From assembly GCF_000473165.1 (NCBI RefSeq), contig NZ_KI421506.1:3556-67555 (forward strand): DNA of 64,000 nucleotides, written 5' to 3'. Positions within the stretch are counted from its first letter, which is position 1. Each line of letters begins with the position of its first letter. Shown piece after piece: positions 53,054-61,877 of this stretch. A program made the translations under genes and the position numbers. Source of the stretch: Leisingera aquimarina DSM 24565 (GTDB lineage Bacteria; Pseudomonadota; Alphaproteobacteria; Rhodobacterales; Rhodobacteraceae). The notes beneath the pieces were generated by a model. It searched no databases. It had not been told where the DNA came from and saw nothing but the letters and a program-made list of their open reading frames with translations.

Positions 53054-56000
53054 TACATCGACTTCGGGCAGCTGAATTTTGCCATTGCCGGCAGGGCAAA
53101 GGGATTGATGACTGAACCCGATTGCAGTTCGAACAGCGCCAGACGTCCGCCGACGCGGAAATTCACCCGCCGCCGGTCAGAGACATTGGTGCGCCGCACC
53201 TCGGCCGCATCCAGCAGCCGGAACCAGGCCCAAGGCCCGTCCCGCGACATCACATTCTCGGCGTCGCGCTTCTTGGGCAAAAGGGTGATCCGCGCCAGCC
53301 CGACCGACCCCGGCCAGGTCACCGCCACAGGCGTCGGCGCACCGGACCGGTGATTATAGGCCACTTTGGAGCCATCGATCTCCAGCACCACTTCTTTGGC
53401 CTTGGGGTCCAGCGCGTTGACAGTAATCTGGAACTGCACTGCAGGCTGCGCACCGCCGGCAAAAAATGCCTCCTTGATCTCGGCGGCATATTGCATCTGC
53501 TGCAGAACCGCCGGACTGATGCCCAGATCCACGTCGTTCACCCGCTTCCAGATCCAGGGACGGCTGCGGGTATCGACGTATTTCAACAGCTGATCATTGA
53601 AGAACCCGTCGATCAGCCCGCCGGGCGCAAACAGCTTGGCAAAATCGGCCATCGCCACATCGGCCCGGGCCGAGCGGTTGAACGGATAGCGGTTCCCCAA
53701 CGCCTGTTGGCAGAACGGCAGCACCGCCGATTGCCAGCGCGCATTGATCGAAGCACGCGTGCCTTCCGAAGTAATCCCCGAGGACCCCGCGGAAATCTGC
53801 GTCGCCCAGCGGGGCAGCGGCCCGCCCATCCGGCTGGCGGTTTGCTGGAACTGCAGCAGCGCCTGGCCGCTTTGCCCGCCCGTGGCCACGCCCGAGAAGG
53901 ACATCTTGTTCAGTTCCTGATAAACCTGCTGCAGCTGGCCCATCAGATCATCCAGCTGCGAGGGCTGGCCGTCGGGCCGGTTCACCAGATTGTACAGCCA
54001 TTCAAACCGCTCCTGCACATAGGCGCCCGGCGGCTTGGCGGCCTGTCCGGGTGCGTTTTCGGCAGAGCCGACCAGCGCCTCCAGCAGGATCTGGCCCTGG
54101 ATCGACAGGTTGGATCGCGCCTCAATCGCGGCCACATTCTGAGCACCCGCGGCAAGAGTGCCGGCATCCAGCACAGATTTGTCCTCGTTCAACCGGGTTT
54201 CCGCACTGATGTCGTTCAGGATGTTGACGATGGGCGAGGTTGGCCCCGACAGCACATTCGTGACTTCAACGGCGTGGGACAGTGACTCCAGCGGGATAAT
54301 GTCAATATCCCCCAGGATCTGGTCATAGCGGCTGATGTAGTCGTTGTAATAAAGGTCCAGAACATCGCGGCTGAGTTTCAGCAGCACCGCTTCGTTCTGG
54401 GCGGCTTCGTTCTGCTCACCCAGCACCCAGGCCTCGCGGTGAACACGCTCGGCGACACTGACAGCCTCCGGCAGGAACACGTTATGGAAGCCATCATAGG
54501 TGAAGATCCCCTCGATCCCCTCGTTCAGCGGCTTGCCGGAGCTGCGTACCAGCACCCGCTTGACCGACGGGCCGCCAACGTCCGTGATCCGCCATTTCGC
54601 CAGTGCAGTGGCCTTCTTGGAGTTCAAGATGCCGTTATAGACCCGCTGTGCCAGCGGCATTTCCGACAGAATGTTTTGCGCCTGGGCAATCAGCGGTCCG
54701 TTGAGAGCAATCTCCTCCATTGGCTGCGATAGCAGGGCGGTCAGGTGATCCATCAGATCGGCGCGCAGCTGGTTTCGGGCGATGCCGGGATAGGCGATCC
54801 GCTCCCAATCCAGCCGCATCCACTCCTTGACCAGATCCTGGTTCATCGGCCCCTGCAGGCCCAGCATCAGATAGATCTTCAGCGCTTCATACAGCGTGTC
54901 TGGGTTGTTGATGTTGCCTTCGATCTGTTGCTCCAGCCGCACCAGAAGCCGCGGCAGCAGCCGCTGGTTCAGCGCCGTGCGGTAGGTCTGCGCCGCCTGG
55001 GTGCCGATCACTTCTCCCTGATACAGGCCATAGGTCATCGCCCCGTCAGGCTCCGGATCCGACAGCACCGGGTTGCCCGGCATGTCGCGCAGGTTGTTCA
55101 GCGCTGCTGCCACCGGCACCAGATCTGTATCGCCGACCGGGCTGGGCGGCAGTTGCGCCGAAGCGGCCTGATAAGCAGAAACCTGGCCTTCGGCCTGAGT
55201 AATCAAATCGGTGTTCTTAAGGTAGGAACGCACCCAAAGCGCACCCATTCCAATCGCCACCAGAACGGTGGCAGTGATCGCAATCCGGCGGGTCCAGCGG
55301 TAGCGGCGTTCCACCTTGTCGTCAGCCGACACCAGCCCCGCCTCGGGGAACATCACACTTTCAAACAGCCGGGTCAGGAAGAAGGACCGCCCGGTGCCCT
55401 GCCCGGTGCCAATCGCCTGCCGCCCGATGCCAAAAGTTTGCGCCATGCCCAGCATCAGCCGGTCGATCGGCGTGCCTTCCTGGGTGCCGGAGGTGAAGTA
55501 AATCCCCCGCAGCATCTGGCGCTGCTCATAACGGTTGTCCTGAAACACCTCGGTCAGAAACTCCCGGGCCACCCCGCGCATCGAGGCGACCTGCGCCGGA
55601 AATCCGGCAATCAGTGCGCGGCGCTGATGATCGGTCTCGGTCTGCATCTTCTCCAAAAGCTGCGCATTGACCTGCCCCAGCAACAGCCCGAATTCCTCGT
55701 CAAACCCGGCAATCGGCGCCTGTTCCTTCTTGCCCTTGGGCACTGGCAGGGTGAATCCCCAGACCTGTTCGCGGTCCTCCTTGCCCAAGGCGTCATGGAA
55801 CTCCTGAAAGCCGGCAATCAGGTCTGCCTTGGTGAACAGCACATAGACCGGGAAACGCACGCCCAGTTTCTCGCGCAGCTCGGCCAAGCGGCGGCGCACC
55901 GCAGCGGCGTGGCTTTTCTGTGTGATCTCATCCTGCAACGACAGATCCGACAGCGAGATTGCAATAATCGCACCATTGATCGGCTGCCGCTTGCGGTATT

Positions 56001-56625
56001 TCTTCATCAGCCCCAGGAAGCCCAGCCAAGCGGCGTTATCAGCCTCGGCATCGCTTTCCTGGGTTGTATAGCGCCCGGCAGTGTCGATCAGCACCGCGTC
56101 ATTGGTGAACCACCAGTCGCAGTTGCGGGTGCCGCCGACGCCGCCAATCGCAGCCTTGCCCAGTTTCTCGGCCAGCGGGAACTGCAGGCCGGAATTCACA
56201 ATCGCCGTGGTTTTGCCCGCGCCGGGCGGGCCGATCATGATGTACCACGGCAGATCGTTCAGATGACGGCGGCCGCCCTTGGACTTGCGCAGCTCTTTCA
56301 TCGCGTCCTTGAACTTGCCGCGCAGTTCGCCGATTTCCTCGGACAAAACATCATCTTCCGAGGTATCCACCGCCTCGGCGATCTCCTCGGTCATCTCCTT
56401 GTCCTTGCGGCGGCGCCGCCAGAAGATGATGCCGATGATGATGAAATACAGAAGGAAGATTATCCCGATGGTGATCAGCCGCGACATCACGCTGTCAAAC
56501 GGACGCCACTCATCGCCGCCAATAAACGGCGCGAAATACCACACGCAGGCCGACAGCACCGCTGCCAGGATCAGCAGAACGGTGTAGATCGACCGGAACA
56601 GCGGAAAGATATAACGGCGGATCAT
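53053..56625 (-). CDS. tssM: T6SS membrane-complex protein TssM (IcmF)
   Basis: TssM spans the inner membrane and forms the envelope channel with TssL. The 1190 residues match the family. Two membrane segments lie in the first 70 residues, a third at about 440-460, and the Walker A motif GPPGAGKTT occupies residues 132-140, so the NTPase site is intact. A long periplasmic part follows. It overlaps tssL by four bases and tagF by one. No tssJ partner is seen in the window. Confidence 0.95.
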   Translation of the reverse strand: MIRRYIFPLFRSIYTVLLILAAVLSACVWYFAPFIGGDEWRPFDSVMSRLITIGIIFLLYFIIIGIIFWRRRRKDKEMTEEIAEAVDTSEDDVLSEEIGELRGKFKDAMKELRKSKGGRRHLNDLPWYIMIGPPGAGKTTAIVNSGLQFPLAEKLGKAAIGGVGGTRNCDWWFTNDAVLIDTAGRYTTQESDAEADNAAWLGFLGLMKKYRKRQPINGAIIAISLSDLSLQDEITQKSHAAAVRRRLAELREKLGVRFPVYVLFTKADLIAGFQEFHDALGKEDREQVWGFTLPVPKGKKEQAPIAGFDEEFGLLLGQVNAQLLEKMQTETDHQRRALIAGFPAQVASMRGVAREFLTEVFQDNRYEQRQMLRGIYFTSGTQEGTPIDRLMLGMAQTFGIGRQAIGTGQGTGRSFFLTRLFESVMFPEAGLVSADDKVERRYRWTRRIAITATVLVAIGMGALWVRSYLKNTDLITQAEGQVSAYQAASAQLPPSPVGDTDLVPVAAALNNLRDMPGNPVLSDPEPDGAMTYGLYQGEVIGTQAAQTYRTALNQRLLPRLLVRLEQQIEGNINNPDTLYEALKIYLMLGLQGPMNQDLVKEWMRLDWERIAYPGIARNQLRADLMDHLTALLSQPMEEIALNGPLIAQAQNILSEMPLAQRVYNGILNSKKATALAKWRITDVGGPSVKRVLVRSSGKPLNEGIEGIFTYDGFHNVFLPEAVSVAERVHREAWVLGEQNEAAQNEAVLLKLSRDVLDLYYNDYISRYDQILGDIDIIPLESLSHAVEVTNVLSGPTSPIVNILNDISAETRLNEDKSVLDAGTLAAGAQNVAAIEARSNLSIQGQILLEALVGSAENAPGQAAKPPGAYVQERFEWLYNLVNRPDGQPSQLDDLMGQLQQVYQELNKMSFSGVATGGQSGQALLQFQQTASRMGGPLPRWATQISAGSSGITSEGTRASINARWQSAVLPFCQQALGNRYPFNRSARADVAMADFAKLFAPGGLIDGFFNDQLLKYVDTRSRPWIWKRVNDVDLGISPAVLQQMQYAAEIKEAFFAGGAQPAVQFQITVNALDPKAKEVVLEIDGSKVAYNHRSGAPTPVAVTWPGSVGLARITLLPKKRDAENVMSRDGPWAWFRLLDAAEVRRTNVSDRRRVNFRVGGRLALFELQSGSVINPFALPAMAKFSCPKSM

Positions 56626-58055
56626 CCTTCAACCTCCTGAACCAGCAGGATTTCGATCCTGCGGTTCTTGGCCCGCCCTGCGCGGGTGCTGTTATCTGCA
56701 ATCGGTTCTTTGTCGGCGCGGCCCTCGGCCGACAGCCGGTCCGGGTCTGTCATCATCTTGGCCATGCCTGCCATCACCGATTTCGCCCGTGCCAACGAAA
56801 GCGCCATGTTGGACGGGAAACGGGAGGAGCGGATTGGAATATTGTCGGAATGGCCCGCCACGATAATTTTGCCCTTTTCGTCATTCAGCGACTCAGCCAC
56901 ACGGTTCACCGAGGACCGGAATTTCTTGCTGAGCTGGTCCGACCCCGAGCCGAACATGCCCGAACCGGCCAGCCGGATAATCAGTGTGTTGCCCTTCTGA
57001 AAGACTTGCACGATGCCTTCCTTGATCTCCGGTTCCAGGAAGCCCGTGACCTTGGCGATCTGTTCTTCGGCCGTCGGCGCCGGCGGAGGCGGAGGCGGCG
57101 GAGGCGCACGCCGTTCCAGCTCCGCCTTGGGGCCGGAATCGACAATCGTCAGCTGCCCGACCACATTCTCGGTCTGGTTCGACAGCATCCAGCTCAGGCT
57201 CAGAAACTGCAGTGCCAGCACTGCGCAGGCGGCCGCCAGGGTGATCCAGACCAGCCGCCAGACCGACAACGCCTTGAACGGTTTGACCAGGCCTTCCCAA
57301 TGCGGCGACAGATCGCGCTCCACCGGGCCGCGCTGATTTCGGATGATCCGGGCCAGCGCGCCGCGGATTTGCAGATGTTTCTCGGAACCGCCCTGCTCCA
57401 CCCGCAGACGGCCCTCGAACCCCAGCGATAGGCACATGTACAGGAACTCGAGCATGTCGATATTGCCGCCCGGCTCTTTCTCCAGCCGCGCCAGCAAGTC
57501 ATAGAAACGGTCGCCGCCGACCACCTCACGGTGGAAGGTCGCCACCATCGACTGCAACCCCCAGGCAGACTGTCCGCCCCAGGGCGTGTTCAGCACCACG
57601 TCATCCAGCGTCGCGCACAGCGCATAGCGCGCAATCTTCACCGTCTGAGCGGCAATGCCCGCCTGCAGCGCGCGGTTTTCAAACGCACGTACCTCAGCCA
57701 CAACATTCTTGCGCAGCCCATCCGGGTCCATGTGCTGGGCCCGGTTGCGGATCCGGCTGATCAGCGCAAACAGGGTGGAGGCACAGGCCGTCAGCTGGTT
57801 CATCCCCGTCAGCGCCATTTTCGGCGCCTTCGCCCCGCCCGCCGCAGCCTGCGGTTTCGGTGCTGCTGCCTGCGGCACGCCATAGGCATCCAATCCGGGT
57901 TCTGCCGGGGCCGCAGGCTGTTCCGCTCCAGGCTGGATCTGCGGTGTTTCCGGCTGCTGCACCGGCGTGGCCGTCCGCCGCCCGCCCGGGTTCGGCTTGA
58001 TCACCGTCTTGTCGGTATCCCCCGGTTCGGCAAAGGGATCGTCATAATCAGCCAT
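56622..58055 (-). CDS. tssL: T6SS protein TssL with C-terminal OmpA peptidoglycan-binding domain
   Basis: TssL (DotU/IcmH) docks the baseplate to TssM. The 477 residues contain a Pro/Ala-rich cytoplasmic N-terminus, the DotU domain (about 85-270), a membrane segment (about 270-292), a Pro-rich linker with eight consecutive prolines, and an OmpA-like domain (IIVAGHSDNIPIRSSRFPSN) that anchors to peptidoglycan. This is the extended form of TssL, which can replace a separate wall-anchoring protein. It lies between tssK and tssM. Confidence 0.94.
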   Translation of the reverse strand: MADYDDPFAEPGDTDKTVIKPNPGGRRTATPVQQPETPQIQPGAEQPAAPAEPGLDAYGVPQAAAPKPQAAAGGAKAPKMALTGMNQLTACASTLFALISRIRNRAQHMDPDGLRKNVVAEVRAFENRALQAGIAAQTVKIARYALCATLDDVVLNTPWGGQSAWGLQSMVATFHREVVGGDRFYDLLARLEKEPGGNIDMLEFLYMCLSLGFEGRLRVEQGGSEKHLQIRGALARIIRNQRGPVERDLSPHWEGLVKPFKALSVWRLVWITLAAACAVLALQFLSLSWMLSNQTENVVGQLTIVDSGPKAELERRAPPPPPPPPAPTAEEQIAKVTGFLEPEIKEGIVQVFQKGNTLIIRLAGSGMFGSGSDQLSKKFRSSVNRVAESLNDEKGKIIVAGHSDNIPIRSSRFPSNMALSLARAKSVMAGMAKMMTDPDRLSAEGRADKEPIADNSTRAGRAKNRRIEILLVQEVEG

Positions 58056-58069
58056 CTCAGCATCTTCCC

Positions 58070-59410
58070 TTACGCATTACGGATCGCCCAAAGCTCCATC
58101 TTGAGCCCCGGATACTGCCCAGACACATGCACCGCGATGCCGCCCGAAGTGGTCATCTTGCGCCAATAGGGGCTGTCCGCATCCATCTCGAAATAGACCA
58201 CGCCGGAGTGATAGGGGATCTGCCGCGGTGCCACTGGCAAAGGCCGCAGGGTGATCCCCGGCAGCGCCGAGTTCACCAGTTGGCGGATCTCCTCGACGGG
58301 GCCGATCTTGGCCTGGCCCGAGAAATGCTTGCGCACATCCTCGGCCGGAATATCCGCGCTGACCGCCAGCACAAAACCAGCATTACCCAGCAGTTTCCGG
58401 TCGGCAATGACCCCCACCGAGATACCGTATTTGCGCGCCTCCAGCTTGATCGGGATCGCGGTCTGCTCCAGAACCGAGCTCAGGTATTGGCGCAGCACCC
58501 GGATCACCGGCGCAAAGCATTCGACCAGATTGTCATGGGTATAGGGCGGAAACTCCGGCGCCTGTTTTTCGGTCGACATGAACACCGACAGCTCCCCGGC
58601 CAGCCCCGCACAGGCGGTGAACAGCCGTTCGGGATGGAGGTTCTCGATATTGCGCAGATGGCGTACTTGCGGCAGCATCCGGTTGACCACTGCCAGCAGC
58701 ATGAAATCCGACACATCCGCCACCCCGCGGGCGCCGCCGGCCTCTGACAAGCGGCCCGCCAGCGCCTCCATCCGGTGCGCCAGCAACCCCTCCAGCTCAC
58801 GCAGGAAACCGCTAAGCGCAGGCGCCGCCCGCACGTCCAAGCAAGCCGGGACAAAGGCCTGATCAAGCACGATCTCCTTGTCCGGGCGCACCTCGATGAT
58901 GCGCGCCACGGGGATCGCCAGCAGATCGGCCAGATCGTCCACCTCCAGCGCAAACTGCAGCCGCATCTTGCCCACATCCAGCTCCACCGGCTTACGCTCG
59001 GTCGAGGTCACATCGGTCACTTCCTGCTTGTCCGGGCGCAACCGGCTGGCCGAACGTTCGGCGCCGCTCAGATCTACCTCGGTGGCGCCCTGGCGGCGCT
59101 GCGGCACAGTCATGTAGACGATGCAATCCTTGACCGTCGAGGGCACTTCCATCGCCGGCGGGTGCGGGTCCGCCATCGGCACCCGGAACACGGTGCCGTC
59201 ATGGGTCAGCCCCTCGCAGGACTTCACTGCGAACTGGCCGATCTTCAGCGCCTCATGGTCGATCTCCAGCCCGTTCACGCCCCAGGCATAGGGGCTGAGC
59301 CGCCGCGCCAGCCCGGCAACCAGCGCCTCGTTATACCGGTCGGACTGCTGGAAGTGATGCGGCTGCAGAAACAGCCCCTCCGTCCAAAGTACTTTACTGT
59401 CCCAGGACAC
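58070..59410 (-). CDS. tssK: T6SS baseplate protein TssK
   Basis: TssK joins the baseplate to the membrane complex. The 446-residue protein begins WDSKVLWTEGLFLQPHHFQQ, the family's signature. It lies 14 bases upstream of tssL and 47 bases downstream of the FHA gene. The genes for its partners TssE, TssF and TssG are not in the window. Confidence 0.95.
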   Translation of the reverse strand: MSWDSKVLWTEGLFLQPHHFQQSDRYNEALVAGLARRLSPYAWGVNGLEIDHEALKIGQFAVKSCEGLTHDGTVFRVPMADPHPPAMEVPSTVKDCIVYMTVPQRRQGATEVDLSGAERSASRLRPDKQEVTDVTSTERKPVELDVGKMRLQFALEVDDLADLLAIPVARIIEVRPDKEIVLDQAFVPACLDVRAAPALSGFLRELEGLLAHRMEALAGRLSEAGGARGVADVSDFMLLAVVNRMLPQVRHLRNIENLHPERLFTACAGLAGELSVFMSTEKQAPEFPPYTHDNLVECFAPVIRVLRQYLSSVLEQTAIPIKLEARKYGISVGVIADRKLLGNAGFVLAVSADIPAEDVRKHFSGQAKIGPVEEIRQLVNSALPGITLRPLPVAPRQIPYHSGVVYFEMDADSPYWRKMTTSGGIAVHVSGQYPGLKMELWAIRNA

Positions 59411-59457
59411 CGGGATCTCCTCTCAGTTGCGGGCACGCGCCAGCGGCGCGGTGCGCA

Positions 59458-60933
59458 TCAGTCCTTCAGCCTGTCCAGCTGATCCTTGTAGGCACGCGCA
59501 AACTCGCGGCTGAACAAGTCGTGAAAATCATTCTCAGCCTGATCGGAAATCTCCGCATACAGCTGTTCGTAGACGTCCCAGTACTGCGCCTTCTTGCCGC
59601 GCAGGAGGTCCTTGAGGCCGCCCTTGGTTTCGATCTGGCTCTCCAATGCTTTGGGATCAAGCCGTTTCAAGACACCTTTCAGCGCCGCCTCCATGCCGGT
59701 GACCATCGCCACCTCATGTGCCTTGATATCGCGCAACGCCTCTTCGGCAGCCGTCTCTGGCGACAAGTAGCCCTTGGTCGCCGGACGCACCATCGCTTCA
59801 ACCGCCTGCTCCGGCGTAATCGAGAATTTCAGCGGGTTGTTTCCACCCGCCGAGATCATCGTCTGTTCAATCCGGAATTCGGATTTGATCGAGGTCCGCG
59901 TCATCAGGATTTCGCGCAGGCCGATGACCAGCGTCCGCATCACCCGGCCCATGCGCGCCATGGTGCTGGCGTGTTCCGCCGGATCAAGGCTGACTTCGGC
60001 GCCCGCACCCTTCAGGAACGCGGCCACCGCGTCTTGCGACTCTGCTGACGGAGGCGCCGCGGATGCAATGGTTTTTAGCTCCCCGGCAGCCCTATCCTGC
60101 ACCGGCGGTATCTCGGTCGGCGGTGCGGGCGGCACTTCCGGCGGCGGCGCTGCGGGCGGGGTTTCCGGCACCGGGGCCGGAACCTCACGCGGCGGTGGCG
60201 CGGGTTGCGGATCGGGGGCAGGCACCGGAGTTTCCGGCTCGCCTATTCCCGTCAGGAAATCATCGTCCCAATCGTCCGGGATCATGTTCGACTGCGCCGC
60301 AGGCACGGCAAACCCGTCCGAAGCGGTCGGGTTGTGGTTGGCCAGACTGGCCCCCTCCCCTTCACGCCCGTCGCTGGCTTTCTGAAAAAACGGATCTTCT
60401 TCCTCGCCCAGGGGCGGCAGCAGTTCATCAATCGGATCCATCGGATTCAGCTGCGCCGGTCCCTTAAGGCCCTCACCCAGCAAATCATCCAGGAAATCAC
60501 CGCCCGGCCCTGCATCTTCCAGCAGCTGCAGCGGATCCGGCGCATTGGCGGCATTGCCGTGCGAGGCCGGCCCCTGCGCGGCGGGGGCAGCAATCATGCC
60601 GCCGACATCCGCCAGATCATCGCGGATTTCCACCACCAGCTCATAGTTGCCGACGCAAAGCACATCCCCGTTGTTAAGCGGCGTCGGTGTGCGGCCCAGC
60701 GGAATTTTGGAATAGTTCAGAAACGTGCCGTTAGAACTGAGGTCAACCACCACCACATTGCCATTGTGATCCTCGATCACGCAGTGATTGCGCGACAGCA
60801 GCTGGTCCGGGTCCGGCAATACCAGGTCGCAGCTGGCGCCCCGCCCCACAGTCAGGCTCGGCCCCCGCATCGGAACAGGGGCCGCATCGCCGGGCATTGC
60901 GCCCGAGCTTTGGAATTTCAACGTCACTCCCAT
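59458..60933 (-). CDS. tagH: T6SS FHA-domain protein TagH
   Basis: TagH (Fha) is the usual target of PpkA phosphorylation. The 491-residue protein has an N-terminal FHA domain (about 22-105) with the phosphopeptide-binding VGRGASCDLVLP, LSRNHC and LSSNGTFLN motifs. A long acidic and proline-rich linker (about 110-300) leads to the T6SS-specific C-terminal domain (TLVIGLREILMTRTSIKSEF onwards). It lies between PAAR and tssK. Confidence 0.92.
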   Translation of the reverse strand: MGVTLKFQSSGAMPGDAAPVPMRGPSLTVGRGASCDLVLPDPDQLLSRNHCVIEDHNGNVVVVDLSSNGTFLNYSKIPLGRTPTPLNNGDVLCVGNYELVVEIRDDLADVGGMIAAPAAQGPASHGNAANAPDPLQLLEDAGPGGDFLDDLLGEGLKGPAQLNPMDPIDELLPPLGEEEDPFFQKASDGREGEGASLANHNPTASDGFAVPAAQSNMIPDDWDDDFLTGIGEPETPVPAPDPQPAPPPREVPAPVPETPPAAPPPEVPPAPPTEIPPVQDRAAGELKTIASAAPPSAESQDAVAAFLKGAGAEVSLDPAEHASTMARMGRVMRTLVIGLREILMTRTSIKSEFRIEQTMISAGGNNPLKFSITPEQAVEAMVRPATKGYLSPETAAEEALRDIKAHEVAMVTGMEAALKGVLKRLDPKALESQIETKGGLKDLLRGKKAQYWDVYEQLYAEISDQAENDFHDLFSREFARAYKDQLDRLKD

Positions 60934-60941
60934 GTTTGGGC

Positions 60942-61244
60942 TTAACCTCCCACCAGCACGGTGACTTCACCCTTGGCGACCATGCCGCCGCAGGCCGTGT
61001 TGTCCAGAATCCGCGCAGCCGGCATGTTGTTGATCAGCACCGTGGCCGAACCTTTGATGATCGGGTGCGGCGAAGGCGCCGCGGTGCACATATCACCTAG
61101 GCGGGCAGCCGGCAGATTGGCCACCAGCACGGTCACCGCGCAGGGCGGCAGGATCGGCGTCGGCACCGGCAGCACCGGCGGCGGCGGGGTTGAGGGCAGC
61201 ATGCAGGCATGCAGATCCGTCATCCGGGCCTGTGGCATTCCCAT
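60942..61244 (-). CDS. PAAR-domain spike tip protein
   Basis: A 100-residue protein of PAAR repeats (TVLVANLPAARLGDMC and TVLINNMPAARILDNT), the cone that caps the VgrG trimer. An N-terminal proline-rich stretch (PSTPPPPVLPVPTPILPP) is inserted in the first repeat. There is no N- or C-terminal extension, so no effector domain is attached. It is two genes downstream of vgrG, with an unassigned gene in between. Confidence 0.88.
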   Translation of the reverse strand: MGMPQARMTDLHACMLPSTPPPPVLPVPTPILPPCAVTVLVANLPAARLGDMCTAAPSPHPIIKGSATVLINNMPAARILDNTACGGMVAKGEVTVLVGG

Positions 61245-61259
61245 TACTTACATCCTCTC

Positions 61260-61868
61260 TCAGCTTTGCGTTGCCGCTTCCGGCACCTGGACCACCTGCC
61301 CCTTGCCGCCACGCGCAATATCCAGCGCGCGCTCAATCAGAACGCCGCCGTGTTCTTCAAACTTATCAGACAATTGACCCAAGGCCACCATATTCATGGC
61401 AAAGGCCGCCGCCTCGGACGCCCCCGCCGGGGCGGGATATTGATTCAATTCTCCCGGTCCAAGCGTTCCGGCCGCATAAAGCACCGCCAGCGCGCAATTC
61501 ACCGTATCATCATCCACATAGGCATGATCCAGAGTGATGCGCGCCTTGTCGCGGTTTTCCTCGGATGGCTCAAACACCCAAGTCTCCGACGCGGTCAGCG
61601 AGGCCGGATCCTGGTCCGAACGCGGCCCGATGTAATCGCGCGCCGCGAGGCAGGCCCACCACACCCGCTCGCGCGGGGGCAGCAGCACCGCCAGCGTGCG
61701 CAGCAGATCGACCAGCGCGCCCTTGCGGTCCAGCTCCTCCAGCACGGTTCCTGCCAGCGCCGTTGGCGGTGCCTCCAGCGGTGTTTTCAGGATGACATTT
61801 GCCCGTGACAGCAGCTTGGCCACCGGGTCAGCGGGCATTTTCACCAGCTTTTCAAATCTTGCCGACAT
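61260..61868 (-). CDS. T6SS-linked protein of unknown function between vgrG and PAAR
   Basis: A 202-residue soluble protein with no signal peptide or membrane segment. It resembles the DUF6931-type proteins I associate with type VI loci in Rhodobacteraceae, but this is from memory and untested. The start at 61868 has AGGTGG five bases upstream, overlapping the vgrG stop; an in-frame start at 61877 is also possible. Between vgrG and PAAR is where effector adaptors or chaperones are commonly encoded, so a spike-loading role is a reasonable guess. Confidence 0.75.
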   Translation of the reverse strand: MSARFEKLVKMPADPVAKLLSRANVILKTPLEAPPTALAGTVLEELDRKGALVDLLRTLAVLLPPRERVWWACLAARDYIGPRSDQDPASLTASETWVFEPSEENRDKARITLDHAYVDDDTVNCALAVLYAAGTLGPGELNQYPAPAGASEAAAFAMNMVALGQLSDKFEEHGGVLIERALDIARGGKGQVVQVPEAATQS

Positions 61869-61877
61869 CTGCACCAC

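Noticed and set aside
54745-56640. Long open frame antisense to tssM
   Set aside because: No recognisable domain or ribosome site; tssM is intact on the opposite strand.
57085-57115. GGC/GGA-rich short repeat as a possible DNA repeat array
   Set aside because: On the coding strand it is simply a run of proline codons in the TssL linker.
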